Positions 50,130 through 62,491 of a DNA stretch of 64,000 nt are shown one piece after another. The DNA is taken from assembly GCF_002443255.2 (NCBI RefSeq), contig NW_019211455.1, positions 26,214,033 to 26,278,032 on the forward strand, given 5' to 3'. The stretch comes from Varroa destructor. Its lineage: Eukaryota > Arthropoda > Arachnida > Mesostigmata > Varroidae. How positions within the stretch are numbered: the stretch's first letter is position 1; the number at the start of each line of letters is the position of its first letter. The notes under the pieces are model-generated. The model saw nothing but the letters and a program-made list of their open reading frames with translations. It searched no databases and was not told the DNA's origin. A program made the translations under genes and the position numbers.

Positions 50130-52961
50130 ACGGCCACAAGCATTGCTGTGTTAAAGGATATAGTAAAATAAGTGCATTATTATAAAATAGAACTGTATTC
50201 TGTTATCTAAAATGCGTATGACCATAATAATAATAAGCAGGAGGGGTAATCCCTAAAGTTACATTATATATAACAGGCTTTTAACTTTACCGGCTTCGAT
50301 ACGCTAGCGTTTTTGAGAATTCCCTCGCGCGATTTGTGTTCCTGACATGATGGTGTGATTTTTCATCGATGAGAGTGTCGTCTTTGTGCATGAGTCGAAA
50401 ACAACTGCTTGCGAACACTACCACTAGCGATTGCCATAAGCTCCTGTGGGAATTTCTATAATAGGCTTGACTCAGCATTAATAATGTAATCTTGGTAGCT
50501 TCTAGTAAATCTTTGCTAAGTGACTAAGATAACAACACAAAGGTTTATTATTTGTGGCGGGGTAAATATAATGCGTGCTTTATCATAACAGGCGTTCTTG
50601 CAACTCGGGGGCTGTCTAGCGGATGAAGCCCCGAGCTCAGCACTGGGACATAGCTTGGATAGATGGAGCCCTTAGTTCTACTTTTTTTTTTTTTACTTTC
50701 CTTCAAGCGTTCTTTGCCTTTTAGAAAGACTTTGAATCGTTTTGTTTACCTGACGATATAGCCATTTTGACCGTTCTGCATAGAAATTAGAATTTCTATT
50801 TAAGACCAGCTACGTTGTGATTGGAGTGCGGCTAAACTGCTACACGTTCCTAAAACGAATAGTTTCTTCCGCTCTTTAGCAGATTCCAGCCGCGGCGTTG
50901 CTATCTTCTTATGGCAAAACGCAATTGTAAGACTTAGCAGCCTAGCTGCACGTTGGTTCTGCAGGGCTGACTCCGTTCGAATCTAGTCCGATTTCGGAGA
51001 ACCGCACTCGTATGAATAGTTGTGGGATGGCACCTCTATATTTATTTTGTTATTGAAATCGCGATCTGTGTACAATGGTAGCTTCACTGTTTGCAATGGC
51101 AAGCTATTGCGCATATAAACGATTGGTAAATGTAGTTCTAGGCATGCCAGCTAAGTTACGTTTCGTATGCGAATATGGCTTCGACCGTTCTGACCAGAGC
51201 ACACATCTACAACGATGAACTGATACTTTAGGACACATGTTTCCATGTAGCCCATCCGTTGGCCATTGATCCCAATATTAGCTTGCGAAGAAATCGCCTT
51301 GACAAGACCTTTGGCGCAGGCGAATAGGAACTCAATGCTCAGGGATTGTTGAGCATTAGAGACCATTTTCAAATTGTTTCTTTGCTGAGACGAGTTAAAT
51401 CTGGCACATTTGAAAAAGGTAAAAGCCTTAATAAAACATAATTTTCTTGAGCAGTTTTAGTTAGAGATATCTAAGTTCACTGTGATTATTATTTGATGGC
51501 TAATCTCTAAAATCTAGGTAAAACAGTTCTTTCTAATTCAATTTTGACTTATCCGGTATTTGTTAAATGTAAACAGAAGATGTATATCATCATCTTTCAC
51601 CGGATACTCTTTTTACGTATGATTTGTCCCCTACATATGTATCACTGATCAGTGCAACTATGAGCGCTTTACGAAGAGGACAAGCATTATACGGTTTCAA
51701 ACGACGAAATTGTAATTTCCTCGCTCTCTTTTCTTTTTCCTATCTTCTCTAACTCTCTTTCTAGGTGTCTTTTCAGATAAAGCCAAATCAGTGAAAACAC
51801 TTCAAACGATAAATAGTGATACTTCTAAGTTTGACCAGGTTTAGGGTTTGCCGATAATTTTTTTGTCCGCTGGCGCTTGCTGCTCTAGCGCGCCGTTAGT
51901 TTCCGTTATACACTTGTTCCTTAAAGAATTACTTAAAAATTACATGCCGGCAGCGGTGTCTGCTTGTGTTCACGGACATGGCGATATTTCGAAGCAGCCA
52001 GCTATTCTTAATAAACATAAGGATATCATAGCCAAATGATGATCTGTAAACCGCTCTTAGTTTATGTGGTGTAGTAGCTATAATAGTCTATATTATATAA
52101 AACTAATTAATCCGTCCCGACAACACGTTTCGCGATTTCTATAATGTTTTCACTTCCATTCGAAGGATACGCATTCGAAACATTGCTTCCGGAACAGCAC
52201 AATCTGTCGCCATTTCATTGTTAAAGAACCGACGTTTCTCATTAAGTTGTACTGGAAATCGGCTCATTTCAAAGAGCCTTTCTTTTTTTCCTAGACCTAT
52301 GGTTTTTCTAAGGCGAAAAATATTCAGCTGCTTAAAGAAATTGGAAACAAGTCAATTAAACCAGTGTTAAGACGATGGGATATTGCGCCCTACGCCAAAA
52401 CTCTTACCCAAATTATCTACCTAACGTTTGGATAAATGTTTCGAGTATTGCATTCAAGTATTGCTGTAGACGGTTGACTCCCGGCATGAAATATCTTGTC
52501 CTTGTCCACGCCAGGTTTCCGACTCAGCTTAGCACTTTTCTTTTTTTTTTTTGTTTGTAGACAAAGGCGTTACCACTGCATCAACATGTCGATTCTGCCT
52601 GAAGTTTGATCTGAGCATAAAAACATAAACTAAATATTTTCCCTACATGTCGTGCAATTTTTTTCTCTATAAACCCATGAGCGAATAATTACAAAAATCG
52701 TCGGCCTTCGAGATTGTCCGAACATAAATAGTTTAACCTTTTTTAGGCAATAGGGCATTAATATTGTTATTATCATTATGCACATGTAAATGACAGCTAT
52801 CTTTAGTAATATAGTGGTTAGTTGACGTTCCGACAAGATATGATTCAATCTATCCACCCTTATCAGTATCGTAAAGACTATCTCTATGCTTTGGCTATCT
52901 CTATCTTTTGTAGCGAGAAGAAACGAGATTCATAGCTCTGATAGGTCTCTAAATACTAGGA
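50130..52961. other. no supported feature
   Basis: AT-rich sequence with short scattered frames. A B-box-like GTTCGAATC near 50982 has no matching A-box. Confidence 0.35.
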
Positions 52962-53258
52962 CTAGGAAAAACCCATGCCCATTTCATTTATCCCTAATTG
53001 TATATAAGTGTATTTGTCGTTGTCACGACTTTCGCGGAAACTTATACGAGACAGTAATCGATAAAATGAAGGTCTTGGGTGGAAACTTTTTTCTGTTTCA
53101 ACGATATCAGTCAACTTGGCAACAAGGCAATCAATCTGCTTAAAATCATGTTTCCAGGCCGGCTGATCTTGATGCGCAGCGGTTTTGACGCTTCCTGATT
53201 TTTCCTGCAGACTTACATGAAGGGCAGGGTGCGTAAAACAATACCGAAAACAATTCAC
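52962..53258 (-). other. unrecognised minus-strand open segment
   Basis: An open stretch of 98 codons with mixed, non-repetitive composition (WKHDFKQIDCLVAKLTDIVE within it). A strong donor-like CTTCAT/GTAAGT lies inside, a CTGCAG acceptor just after it, and a second donor near 53032. It may be an exon of a helical protein. No partner exon and no recognised domain. Confidence 0.18.
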
Positions 53259-55463
53259 AATTTGAAACGTAGTTTTTGTGAAATAATTGATGAAATTAGC
53301 CCTGAAGTGTGCAGGGTTTCAGGTTAGAGTTGCATGAAAGGGGTCGAGTTATGCAAACTTGTCCTTAGAGGAACATTTGGTGTTCTTCATTCAAATAAAA
53401 TGCAAATGGTACCATCTAAGGTGAACAAACATAAGAAACTTGCTTTTGCTTTCTATCCCTAATAAATTTTTACGCGTCTTATGGATACTATCTTGCTTGG
53501 GTCAGCGCGACCAGGAACCACGTTACCCTTGTCGCCATTGCAATTCAATTGATTTTGAGCGACAGTTATCATGGCAGCAATGGTGATGGCTATTGAGGTT
53601 TTAATTATACTGACTAGGCTTTAGCTCGCACGACCATGGCGGCTTACCATAAAAGACACATACTATCATATCCAGGCTCTCATTTTCCTGCTACTTCAGC
53701 CGAACCGCTCTATCCTACGGATGTTCGTGTCGTTCCGTGTGCTTGCTCCGATTTGTCGGTTCGTAGGCTGATCTTGTTTTAAGAGGATGTTATAAGCGAA
53801 GAATAAGCTTATAGATGGCAGTGCGCAATCTCCGGAAGCCATCGAGACATGAGATAGTTTATGTATCTCTGCTACGTGAAAAATATTTCAATTGCTTAAT
53901 CGGCAACAATTTGTTACCCGTTGTTGAATACTATATGGGACCTTATCTTATATTATTCGAATGACTGTACTCGAGTTCATTACAAGCACATATTATTCGT
54001 AGGCTGGAATATGAATAAACCAGAGACGAAGTTATAGATGCGTATTCCATCATTGGCGCCTTTTTTACACAATTTACTGAGCCTTTTTGCGAGAGTAGAG
54101 CAATTACTGCTAGTTAGTACACTAAGATCCGTCACACTCATTCCTCTCAACGTGACTATGTGTTAGTTCACAAGCGCAGAGTTGTTAGTCTGGATTTCGA
54201 AACACACATTGCGGAAGGCCGCCTGGCCAGAATAAAAACAAAATCTAAATCCCATATAAAATTTCTGCGAGCCGTTCTATTTTCGTGTGAGGCTTATTTG
54301 AGTCCTTCTGGCTTCTTGCGAGACAGTTGACGATAGAATTAAATGATTTATGTGACTTGCTTAAGGATTATAGCTTTTACGCAACCAACAAGCAGGGAAG
54401 GTTTAAAAAATGTCAACTTAAACATGTTTGCATGATATATGCTTGTAGATATGACTCTACATTGTTATCAAAACGTACAAACATTATAATTATAGGCTAC
54501 CTAATAAAAATTAAAATGTTTATTGTGGCGCTATCTTCTTGTTGTTCAGAATTTTGGCAATACCAAAAAGTGGCTCGAAATTCCATGTTGGGCACTGTTT
54601 TCAGTCCCGGCATGAGTGACAAGGTTCAAATTTGACTGAACAATTTTTTACTGTGTCACATTCTTTTAAATCAGTGTTTGAGCTCTTTCGGAAGTTTTCC
54701 TGACCTGTTAAAATACGAGGTAAAATTTTAAGTTACGGAAAAAAATTTGGACGTTTTATAGCCACTGATTTTTTGAATAAATCCTACAAAATTCAACTAT
54801 CGACCAAAGTGGTTATTAGTCCACTAAATTCGCTAAAAAAAGATACTTTTTGGTCTGACCTAATTTCCTGCTACGTGCTCCATCATCCTCATCGTTCGTA
54901 ACAGATTAAGTCGTTTTGAAGAAATTCTAGGACGTAAATAATTTGTTGTTATCGGTAGCGGCGGTTTGCATTAATGACGCCGAAATTCAGCTGGCCTGAC
55001 GATATATATGGCAAAATCTGATTCTAAAAGTTTTTTGCCGAATTTCAAGTTCCTAGTATACAATTTACACCTGTAAAATCAAGTTGGTCTTTCAATACGT
55101 GCTCGTGCATGTACTCTTCTCACTGGGTTCGGCCACGTCATTTGCCCAGCTTGTGCAGTAACGTAGTCTCTATCGGTAAACAGGGGAGTGTGTGTTTCTC
55201 TCAAGATTGGTTTTATAGAGCGAATTAGCCGCATGTTTTTTCGAACTATTACAGGGTCAGCAGGTTTTGAGGACTAGGAATATCCACTTAGTGGACAGAT
55301 TCTGTTTGTAATTTTAGTGTGATTGTGTATTGTAATTATTGAAAAAGATACGTCCTTGCCTTAGTGTTATTGAAGCGCTATATAAAAGAAATTTCGCGTG
55401 ACAATTGTGGTACTTGTGTTTAGAAAGCCTAATTTTTTAAAGTATGTAAAGATATAGAGCCTT

Positions 55464-55465
55464 GG

Positions 55466-55497
<32 letters not shown>

Positions 55498-55498
55498 A
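55464..55498. repeat. (TA)n microsatellite
   Basis: About sixteen TA units with one GTA interruption. Confidence 0.9.
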
Positions 55499-56099
55499 TA
55501 ACTCTGCCTTGGTTCCGAAGTCATCGAATGTATCAGTTTAGTATAAATGTATTGAACTGTTCGATGGCATGGTAGTGCGCAAGATGCATGCTTTTATTAG
55601 GAAAAGTCGAAGCGTTAGGCAAGATCTATTTCCTTCGACATCTTCCCTACCTGACACCCTGTTGTGGCCCAATGGACTAAAATATAGCATCTGTTTTTTA
55701 CCTGAACACATCTAATTTACTAGCGGGTATTACAAAATTAGCTCATGGCTACAGCCGTAATATCAGGCTCAGATCTTGCAGTTTACTTCATCTGATATCA
55801 TTGCTTGAAAACCCGCTATAGCAAGTTAATGAATGGAGGCAATTAGCGCTTACTTGCAATATAGCTAAGACGTCAGCGAAGATGGTTCGTTCTTGAAATC
55901 TATAATAGATCATTTGTGTAAGATAAAGTCCACTTATATGCAGGCATGATTGTTACTACCTATTAATTACAATGCTGACACGAAAATTTTGCAAAACATT
56001 TGGATACCATTTGGCAAGGTTAAGTATTATCAATTCTATGGCCAACACGAACGGTAAGTGGTTATGTTTCTGTGTTTCGACTATTGCATCCGGTATCGC

Positions 56100-56230
56100 G
56101 GTTAGGCATTCCGTCAGACATAGGGCTAGCTAGCTGCCAGCATGAAACGAGCCCGGATTTGAACTTTGACCACAACTCAATAGTCTCAAATATTAGTAAA
56201 CAAATACGTTTCCTGTTAAGCAAGCCACGT
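56100..56230 (-). repeat. tRNA-derived SINE-like element, copy 2 (degraded)
   Basis: Minus-strand sequence aligning with copy 1 at 14668-14808: GCTTAACAGG for the A-box, AACGTATT, TACTAAT, GAGTTGTGGTC, then GTTCAAATCCGGGC for the B-box, and further on a shared GCTGGCAGCTAG-like stretch. About 20 bases present in copy 1 after the B-box are missing, and the internal hairpin is lost. Followed on the forward strand by a (TA)n run. Confidence 0.5.
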
Positions 56231-56256
56231 CTTAAACGGCTCGTTATCGTCGACCC

Positions 56257-56263
<7 letters not shown>

Positions 56264-56288
<25 letters not shown>
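56264..56288. repeat. (TA)n microsatellite next to SINE-like copy 2
   Basis: Twelve TA units starting 34 bases from the 5' end of the SINE-like element at 56100-56230. Confidence 0.85.
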
Positions 56289-57733
56289 GGGTCATCAGCC
56301 TAAATTTGGAATTTTGCCTATACTTTCTCTTCAAAACTGCATTTAAACGAGAACATATACTTCAAGCACATGTTTAGCACGTAGTGTCGTTAATAGTATT
56401 TACCCTATATAACTTACTCTCCCTTATCTTAGCTGATCATCAAAATTATTGCCAACATCCCGATTCCGAATCTGAGTCTATCATAGGGTCGTTTCAAACT
56501 TTTTCTTTGCAATTACGCGCTATTCCTAGCCAAGCATGTTATCGGCCTGATTCAACAATCTTGATCTGTGCTTTAACCACGTCGTCTGCTAATGTACGTT
56601 ATAGTCAAATTAAGATCTTCTCAGATTCTGTTCGGGTTGTAAGTTGTATTTTGTTCCTTTCTTGCCATGTGACCCCCCCCCACCCCTCCGGTAATTGATT
56701 TAATCGTATTTCAATGCACCTGTATACTTAAAGCGAGCCTCAGTACCGTCAGAAGACACCTTTCTATAGAAAAGTGGGAAAACACAGAAGATGGTGATAT
56801 ACACCCTTTAAATTCTTTGTCAATTGTACATAAGGTCTTGAACAAAAAAAGATCCGCGGCGGCATCCTTCCAGAATATGGGCATGCTAGCTCATTATTGC
56901 TACGTTTACGACGACAAACGGTAGAGCACTAAAACTGATTTGAACCGAAGGAGTAGCAACGTTTTAAGCGGTCCTCAAAGAATATCCCTCTGTAATGGAA
57001 GAGGCTGAATATAACGATGCTGTCGTCGTAGGTAGCGTCGATGAATCTATTTTCCGTAGAAGCTTCATCTGATTTAATTTTAACGAACTTCGCGTCACAT
57101 ACTGCTGTCGTACAATCTGCATTACACTGAAGTACACTGCTAATGCTGGTATTTTGTATAGGTTACATCTGAAAACGATTATAGTGATTTCTGACCGGGT
57201 CTCTATGCGAAACGACAAATATACGGAACTTATTTATCTGAGAATTACGCAACGTTCAGATCATTTATTAATTCGTTGGACTGCATAGAGAAACCCTTAG
57301 AAAACCCGCATCGAACAACAAACTCTTTCACTGATTGTCGTATACGAAATCACGGAGGCTCAGTCAGGTTTAAGTTAAGTGACAATCATATTGTCAAATG
57401 CAAAAAGTTAACAAGTAAGTGGAATCGAATACTAAATGCTAGATATATATTCACAACAGTGGTAACTATTTGTAATTGTGGTTGTAGAGCCTCTTGAGTC
57501 TACTTTAAATTATAATATTGTTGCCTTTCTAGTTCGTGACCTTGACGTCGATCCGATCGAGCCTAATTATTTTAAGGAGGATAAAATTTAGATTCTGTTA
57601 AATATTTAGACAGCTGCATCTTCTTTATCAAATTAAGTCCAGTAGGCTTCATTGGCAGTAAAGGGTTACTAAGTACGCGGTTGTGTAATAGAAATGTACA
57701 AGATAAATTATCGGATAGATTATAAAGTTCCGA

Positions 57734-58038
57734 TTAATTATAACGAATTATAAGCAATGCTATAAGGCACAAAATTATATGAGGCAAATTAGGTTTGAAG
57801 TAGTTACACTTTGCTTGTGGCAATTCATAGAAAATGGCAGGCTCCATACAGGTGTCCTGCGTGAGGGAACTAGCAACGCTAACAAAGCACAGCTTGTAGA
57901 TATTAAAGAGAGCGCTAATCGACACTGATTTCAATGTTCTTGAATTTAGATCACTCCACAAGCACAAAATTGGGTGTAATTTCCATCGGACCATGTGTTC
58001 CCTTCTACGATGAAGGTTTACACGCAGTTCATACAATT
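57734..58038 (-). CDS. terminal exon with hydrophobic C-terminus, product unknown
   Basis: Follows an acceptor (AATTTTTCAAATGGCCTAG) after a 130-base intron and completes the phase-1 codon of the exon ending at 58169. It encodes 100 further residues and a TAA. It starts LYELRVNLHRRREHMVRWKL and contains several cysteines. It ends in HIILCLIALLIIRYN, a hydrophobic tail that could be a membrane anchor or a GPI-type signal. Upstream exons and a start are not securely located. Not recognised. Confidence 0.36.
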
Positions 58039-58168
58039 CTAGGCCATTTGAAAAATTAAAAATAATTTTTTTTTGTTCTTTAAAAGGGTAAGTTGTGACT
58101 CAGTATTGTGGATTATTCAGACTGCGAACGAAGTGTTGATGTGATTTACCGGTAATACACCCACTTAC

Positions 58169-58322
58169 TTAATGAAAATTCAATACTTCTTTCAGCATTC
58201 GGGACGGCCGATGGATAAGTGACTGCGATGGTAAACCAAACAGCTGTTTGATTACCTGTTCTTCTTTTCACTCCTGCTAGTTGTAGTCGTATCGAAATAT
58301 TGTTTTGTGTGCGCTTATCGAA
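58169..58322 (-). CDS. penultimate exon of a small minus-strand gene, beta-rich, product unknown
   Basis: A 154-base segment bounded by an acceptor (CCACCTTTGGTTTCAAAG) and a very strong donor (TCATTAA/GTAAGTGG), entering in phase 0 and leaving in phase 1. The peptide contains NNISIRLQLAGVKRRTGN and AVWFTIAVTYPSAVPNAERS, with the alternating pattern of beta strands. By eye the stretch before and after LAGV resembles the ICFGV...EVYLGLYAAP part of the MATH domain encoded at 59179, but this is weak. The phase matches the exon at 57734-58038. An internal alternative donor (GAACAG/GTAATC) exists. It lies divergent to the RING-MATH gene. Confidence 0.38.
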
Positions 58323-59130
58323 CTTTGAAACCAAAGGTGGTAAACAACCTGGATCCATTTACGAAAACACATCTGATTAAAAAGAAAGATGTGACCTTCA
58401 CAAAGTTGTACTTCTATATACGTTTTCTGTGAAGTTGTATTCCTCAAAGCTATACTGGAAGCTATGTTGGATATAAAAGAAAACCTGAGTTAGCTGTTTT
58501 GGCGATAGTTCCCAGATATTAGTGTGATTTTTTCTCTTCGAAAATATTGATAAGCATAGGTAACTCGTGAAGAGCGGTTATTTTGATGGAGGCATCTTCA
58601 TATAGAGTAAGTAGGGAATGGTCTATTCGTCTCTGTGCGTTCCTACGTGTTTATCGCGGGAAATGAAAAAATCTAGCTCCTTATAAGGAGGCATTAAAAA
58701 CTGTAGGATTAAAAGACAAGTTAATGTATTGTATTGGTTATTTTTCTAACTTGCGATAGGTTATGCTTAGCTGGCAGTAACAGTATCCTTACCGGATACT
58801 TCTCCTAATTCTCCTGGTAGGGTTTGACCTAATGACGACTAACTCAAATAGTTGTCCATAAAAAATCTGTTCTGTAATGCTAAGCACAAAAGAACTTTAA
58901 TGCTAAAGAGGCAAATAGGTCAAAGGCACATTTAGGAAATGCCGTTCAATAAAGGATCTTTTTGGCACTCAGTGTGTCTTTCAATAGTATTTCCATTACA
59001 TTAAAAATAGAAGCATGAAATCACTAATATGGTACCAATACGTTACATTCATAGGATTATGCTCAGTGTCTTAGAAGGGTTAAAAAGCTGTGAATTAACA
59101 CAGACCGCCTTTTCCCCCAACTTTTGGTGG

Positions 59131-59136
59131 TCAGTT
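59131..59136 (+). promoter_or_regulatory. candidate initiator (TCAGTT)
   Basis: TCAGTT matches the arthropod initiator consensus and lies 48 bases before the ATG of the RING-MATH gene. No TATA box is seen at the proper distance upstream. A short 5' UTR is implied. Single short motif, so low confidence. Confidence 0.3.
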
Positions 59137-59178
59137 GACAACGAGTAAGTCAACGGTAAGGATTACGACGCCGGTGCT

Positions 59179-60615
59179 ATGCGGTTTCAAGGGCTTCCAG
59201 CGGAGCTTCGCGTGGGAGCGGCTGACCTCACTCCAGTCCACAAATCATCACCTATATTGAATGTATGTATATGTACAGGCTGCGATCGAGCTGGGCCGTC
59301 TTTCTTCATCTGCAAGGACGGTCACGTGATCTGCGAGTCGTGCGCTGTAATAGAATGGTCTGTCACCTCTTTGGGATGGTGCCCCACATGTGATCGACCC
59401 GTTCAACTGAGTGCGGGCGGCATCCCGATAAACGTTTTCTCCGAAATGCTGTTTCAGTGCAAATGTGGATTTGAGGGGACGCTTGCCCTTCTCAGAAATC
59501 ATCTCTTAACTGAAGTATCCCACATGCATGCAGGAGGCCACCCAAGTATGCCGTCAGGCAGGAGGAAAAGGAACGTCACCCTGGACCTAATGGAAACCAA
59601 TATGCCATTGGTAGAGAATATTCGTACCGAACCAAACTGTAGCACATTAACGACCTCTGTTTATGCTATTAGGAATAGCAAAGTTGATGTATCCGCTATC
59701 AAAAAAAAGCTTTTAGCGATAATCAAAGATATTGATGAAGCAGAAGAGCCCCCTTTAATGGCCGCGGCTGATCAAGCAGATGACAGAATGTATTTTGTTA
59801 ACCAGATTACAGCAGTCGCCAAGAGTGTCAATGATATCATGACCTGGTTAATTACTCGCGAACAACAGCTCGATGAAATATTTCGCAATATGGGTCGCGG
59901 CGAGGCAGAGCTGTCTGGGCAGGAAACTGCGTGCTCACATGGTTATGCGGCTGCAATGCAGGCGATACGAGACGTCCAGCAAGAGGTGCGTGCTATTGAG
60001 CAAAAGATCGTTGCGGACAGGAAATCTTTTGTAGAGAAATTAATTACTAGTCACCTTCAAACGGAAATTTCGCAAGCCAGCGTAAAGCTCAGCGGTGAAA
60101 TCGCTTCGTCCAACACCGCTTTCTTTTGGTTTAACTTCGATGCGCTTTATCAAAGCTACCGTCTCACTGGAGCATTCGTTGAGTCGGAATGGCAATACAA
60201 GGTAATTGCAGGCATCTGCTTTGGCGTGAATATCGAAATAGACAAGATCGACGATGAAGTATATCTAGGGTTATATGCTGCTCCGAAAGACCAAATCCAA
60301 ACGGATGCGCCTTGGCCACTGCGCAGGACGATCATTCTGAGCGTTCACGACAGAGAAGGGACGGTTGTGGAAAGTAGATCTTATAATTCATTTATGTACG
60401 GCAAATATAGTGGAGGCTACTTTGCTCCTAGTGATACAAGCGCTGCTGGCTATAAGAACTTCGTGCAGGTCTCGTCCCTTTGCTCAAATTACTGCATCGT
60501 TAAGGGTCTACTGTGCGTTTCCATCGTGGTAGAGCCAATGAAACAAACCAAATGCCCGGCGTCGTCTGCAGCATGCTCTGGGCTTAACGAGACAGCAGGG
60601 ACAAGCAACTGGTAG
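59179..60615 (+). CDS. RING-MATH TRAF-like protein (copy 1)
   Basis: A 478-residue open frame without introns. A C3HC4 RING is directly visible: C32, C35, C45, H49, C52, C55, C68, C71. A TRAF-type zinc-finger half follows (C94, C96, H108, H115 or H117). Residues about 165-310 are helical and heptad-like, consistent with the trimerising coiled coil of TRAFs. Residues about 314-453 fit a MATH (TRAF-C) domain, with the WPLRR turn and a following beta strand typical of that fold. RING-MATH proteins act as cytoplasmic adaptors and E3 ubiquitin ligases beneath TNF- or Toll-type receptors; that this one has E3 activity is inferred from the complete RING. The start is supported because the paralogue at 63491 opens with the same MRFQGLP. 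The tail after the MATH domain (about 25 residues, Cys/Ser/Thr-rich) has no assigned role. There is no frameshift or internal stop. The length is typical for acarine TRAF-like proteins. Which TRAF class it belongs to is not resolved. Confidence 0.92.
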   Translation: MRFQGLPAELRVGAADLTPVHKSSPILNVCICTGCDRAGPSFFICKDGHVICESCAVIEWSVTSLGWCPTCDRPVQLSAGGIPINVFSEMLFQCKCGFEGTLALLRNHLLTEVSHMHAGGHPSMPSGRRKRNVTLDLMETNMPLVENIRTEPNCSTLTTSVYAIRNSKVDVSAIKKKLLAIIKDIDEAEEPPLMAAADQADDRMYFVNQITAVAKSVNDIMTWLITREQQLDEIFRNMGRGEAELSGQETACSHGYAAAMQAIRDVQQEVRAIEQKIVADRKSFVEKLITSHLQTEISQASVKLSGEIASSNTAFFWFNFDALYQSYRLTGAFVESEWQYKVIAGICFGVNIEIDKIDDEVYLGLYAAPKDQIQTDAPWPLRRTIILSVHDREGTVVESRSYNSFMYGKYSGGYFAPSDTSAAGYKNFVQVSSLCSNYCIVKGLLCVSIVVEPMKQTKCPASSAACSGLNETAGTSNW

Positions 60616-60940
60616 TTCTTTTCTAGACTCGAGTGCCATATTTTAGTCAGCTGTTTGTCAATGGCGATATCCGTATCTGGTATATGTTTACTTTGAATGG
60701 GTGCAATTGTCCGCTTAACGGAACGTTTTGGATTCTCAGTCGCTGAAAAGACCGCTACAGAAGACCGAGCGAATTGTACCAGCTACACGAGAGGTTTCGG
60801 CTGTGAATTGACATGTTATTTTTCGTGAATAGCTTTATTTATAGATAAAATTTGGACTAATTTAATACCTTGAATTATTAATTAATGTAGCTAGTGTAAT
60901 ACACTTACGTCTTCCAGTTGGAAAGTAGGACATGTTTGAT

Positions 60941-60946
60941 AATAAA
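60941..60946 (+). terminator. polyadenylation signal AATAAA
   Basis: A canonical AATAAA lies 326 bases after the stop codon of the RING-MATH gene, on the same strand, in AT-rich DNA. It is the most plausible 3' end signal for that gene, giving a 3' UTR of about 350 bases. Confidence 0.4.
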
Positions 60947-61846
60947 GGTCGTCAGCTTATCGCTGAATACATCTATAAAAACCGTTTACTTTCGTCAATA
61001 GTTATACACTAACAAAACATCGTAAAAACACAGCTGATTCCATTTTGATTTTAAACGTGCGCTTTGCGCATCAACGTACGAGAACCATATGAGACTTTTG
61101 CTAAAATCTTGTAGAACGCCGTGTAAGGCAGAAGACGTTTGCTAGGTAGTTTCCGCTGCCGTTGACTGGGAAAATGTTCCACTTAAGGTAACTAATCCCT
61201 TCGCCCGTTGGCTAAGACTTTCCAGTGCACTACCTAAACTTCTCAATGTAGACTAGCTTTATTGTTGACTCGATCTAGTATTACTACTAAATCAGTCATA
61301 GTTCATACTTGGCGAGTCAGATCAGACAATCTATCATTGTACAGTTTCCTGTGTGTCATACATGTCCATCGTTTGACCTAATTGATGAGTCTCCAGTGCA
61401 TGTTCGTGTTAAAGGCGGCATATGGTTTACATAATATCGTTTTCAAATAGTAATATCGATAGAGTCTACATATGCTAACGCTAGCAATTAACGAGAAGAC
61501 AATGGGAAGAGGTTAGGATCTTCGTCGCAAGAGTTCTGACTGCTCGTAGGTTAAATCTATTGAACTACAGCTTAAGAACCGCACCAGCCTACTGGTATAA
61601 AATACTGCTCTTAATGTATGGGTGAGAGACGTCCTGTTGCAGTGCAGAAACGATCGTATTTGTACAACAGGTGTAGCCTTCACAAGAAAACAGTTTCATT
61701 GTTTACACGTTGAATTGAAATGCGTTCTGTTCCAACAATTCTCTTAAAGCACAGATCTCGAATTGTCGCATCTTCCTCTTGATGACGTTACCAATAGCGT
61801 CAAAGTGTCGCTGTCAATGAAGAACGAAAGACAGGAATGATTTGAT

Positions 61847-62316
61847 ATGTGGCCTCATGCCAGCCATACGCCCATAAGCGTGTCAGGTGGGGCAAAAGCT
61901 CTGGAGAATTTGAAAACACATTTTTGCAATTTGAAGAAGGTCGTTCAACAGCTGGATGATTTACGTCTCCTATCTGGAAAGTCGTTGCCAAAAAAGATGT
62001 ACAACACATGTGTAAAAAGGGGCATCCTATTACGATTTCCATATTTCTGCTATGGGATGCAAGAGTGCTTCCATTGACTAATAGTTCAGTTAGCTGTTCG
62101 GATTATCGAACTCCGCTGTCTCTAAAACACGAAATACGTATGATACGTTCGAAAACGAATTGTATCTGGACGGGGCCGTGCGACGGCCAGCAAATCTTGC
62201 TGCGTAGACCTATTAGCATTGATGCTATAGTGTTCAAATACGGATGTAGCATGTTTAAAGCACATACAACAAGGAACCACTGTCAACTAGTGTTGCCCAA
62301 GATGATTAAACACTAG
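61847..62316 (+). pseudogene. possible TRAF-like coiled-coil fragment between the two RING-MATH genes
   Basis: Two overlapping plus-strand frames. The first (61847-62077) contains a leucine-heptad stretch (ALENLKTHFCNLKKVVQQLD), then GKSLPKKM. The latter loosely resembles the RKSFVEKL segment at the end of the coiled coil of the gene at 59179. The second (62008-62316) contains ITISIFLLWDARVLPL, which could be a MATH beta strand. The frames are not joined by an obvious intron, although a GTAAAA donor follows the codons for MYNTC. It is either a decayed relative of its neighbours or part of a spliced gene. No RING is present upstream. Position and orientation inside the tandem cluster favour a relative, but the similarity is weak and judged by eye. 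Confidence 0.28.
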
Positions 62317-62491
62317 TCAATGACACTTCCAATGCACACATTTCGCTGCGACACTATATCCTGTAGTATGATGTTACAAAAATGTAGAAACGGTATTGGT
62401 ATAATTGCTATAAGTAAAAAAAAGAAAAAAAAAATCCGTTTTTTTGTCGCAACACTGCTGTTGTAAATGAAACGTGTTTAAGAGCAAGTAC

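Larger units (their letters stand above)
53260..57733. other. no supported gene
   Basis: AT-rich; holds the SINE-like copy 2 and two (TA)n runs. Open frames at 54327-54635 and 56384-56698 lack splice support and recognisable motifs. Confidence 0.35.

Noticed and set aside
50930..51010. tRNA gene or SINE
   Set aside because: A B-box-like GTTCGAATC is present, but there is no proper A-box and no cloverleaf.
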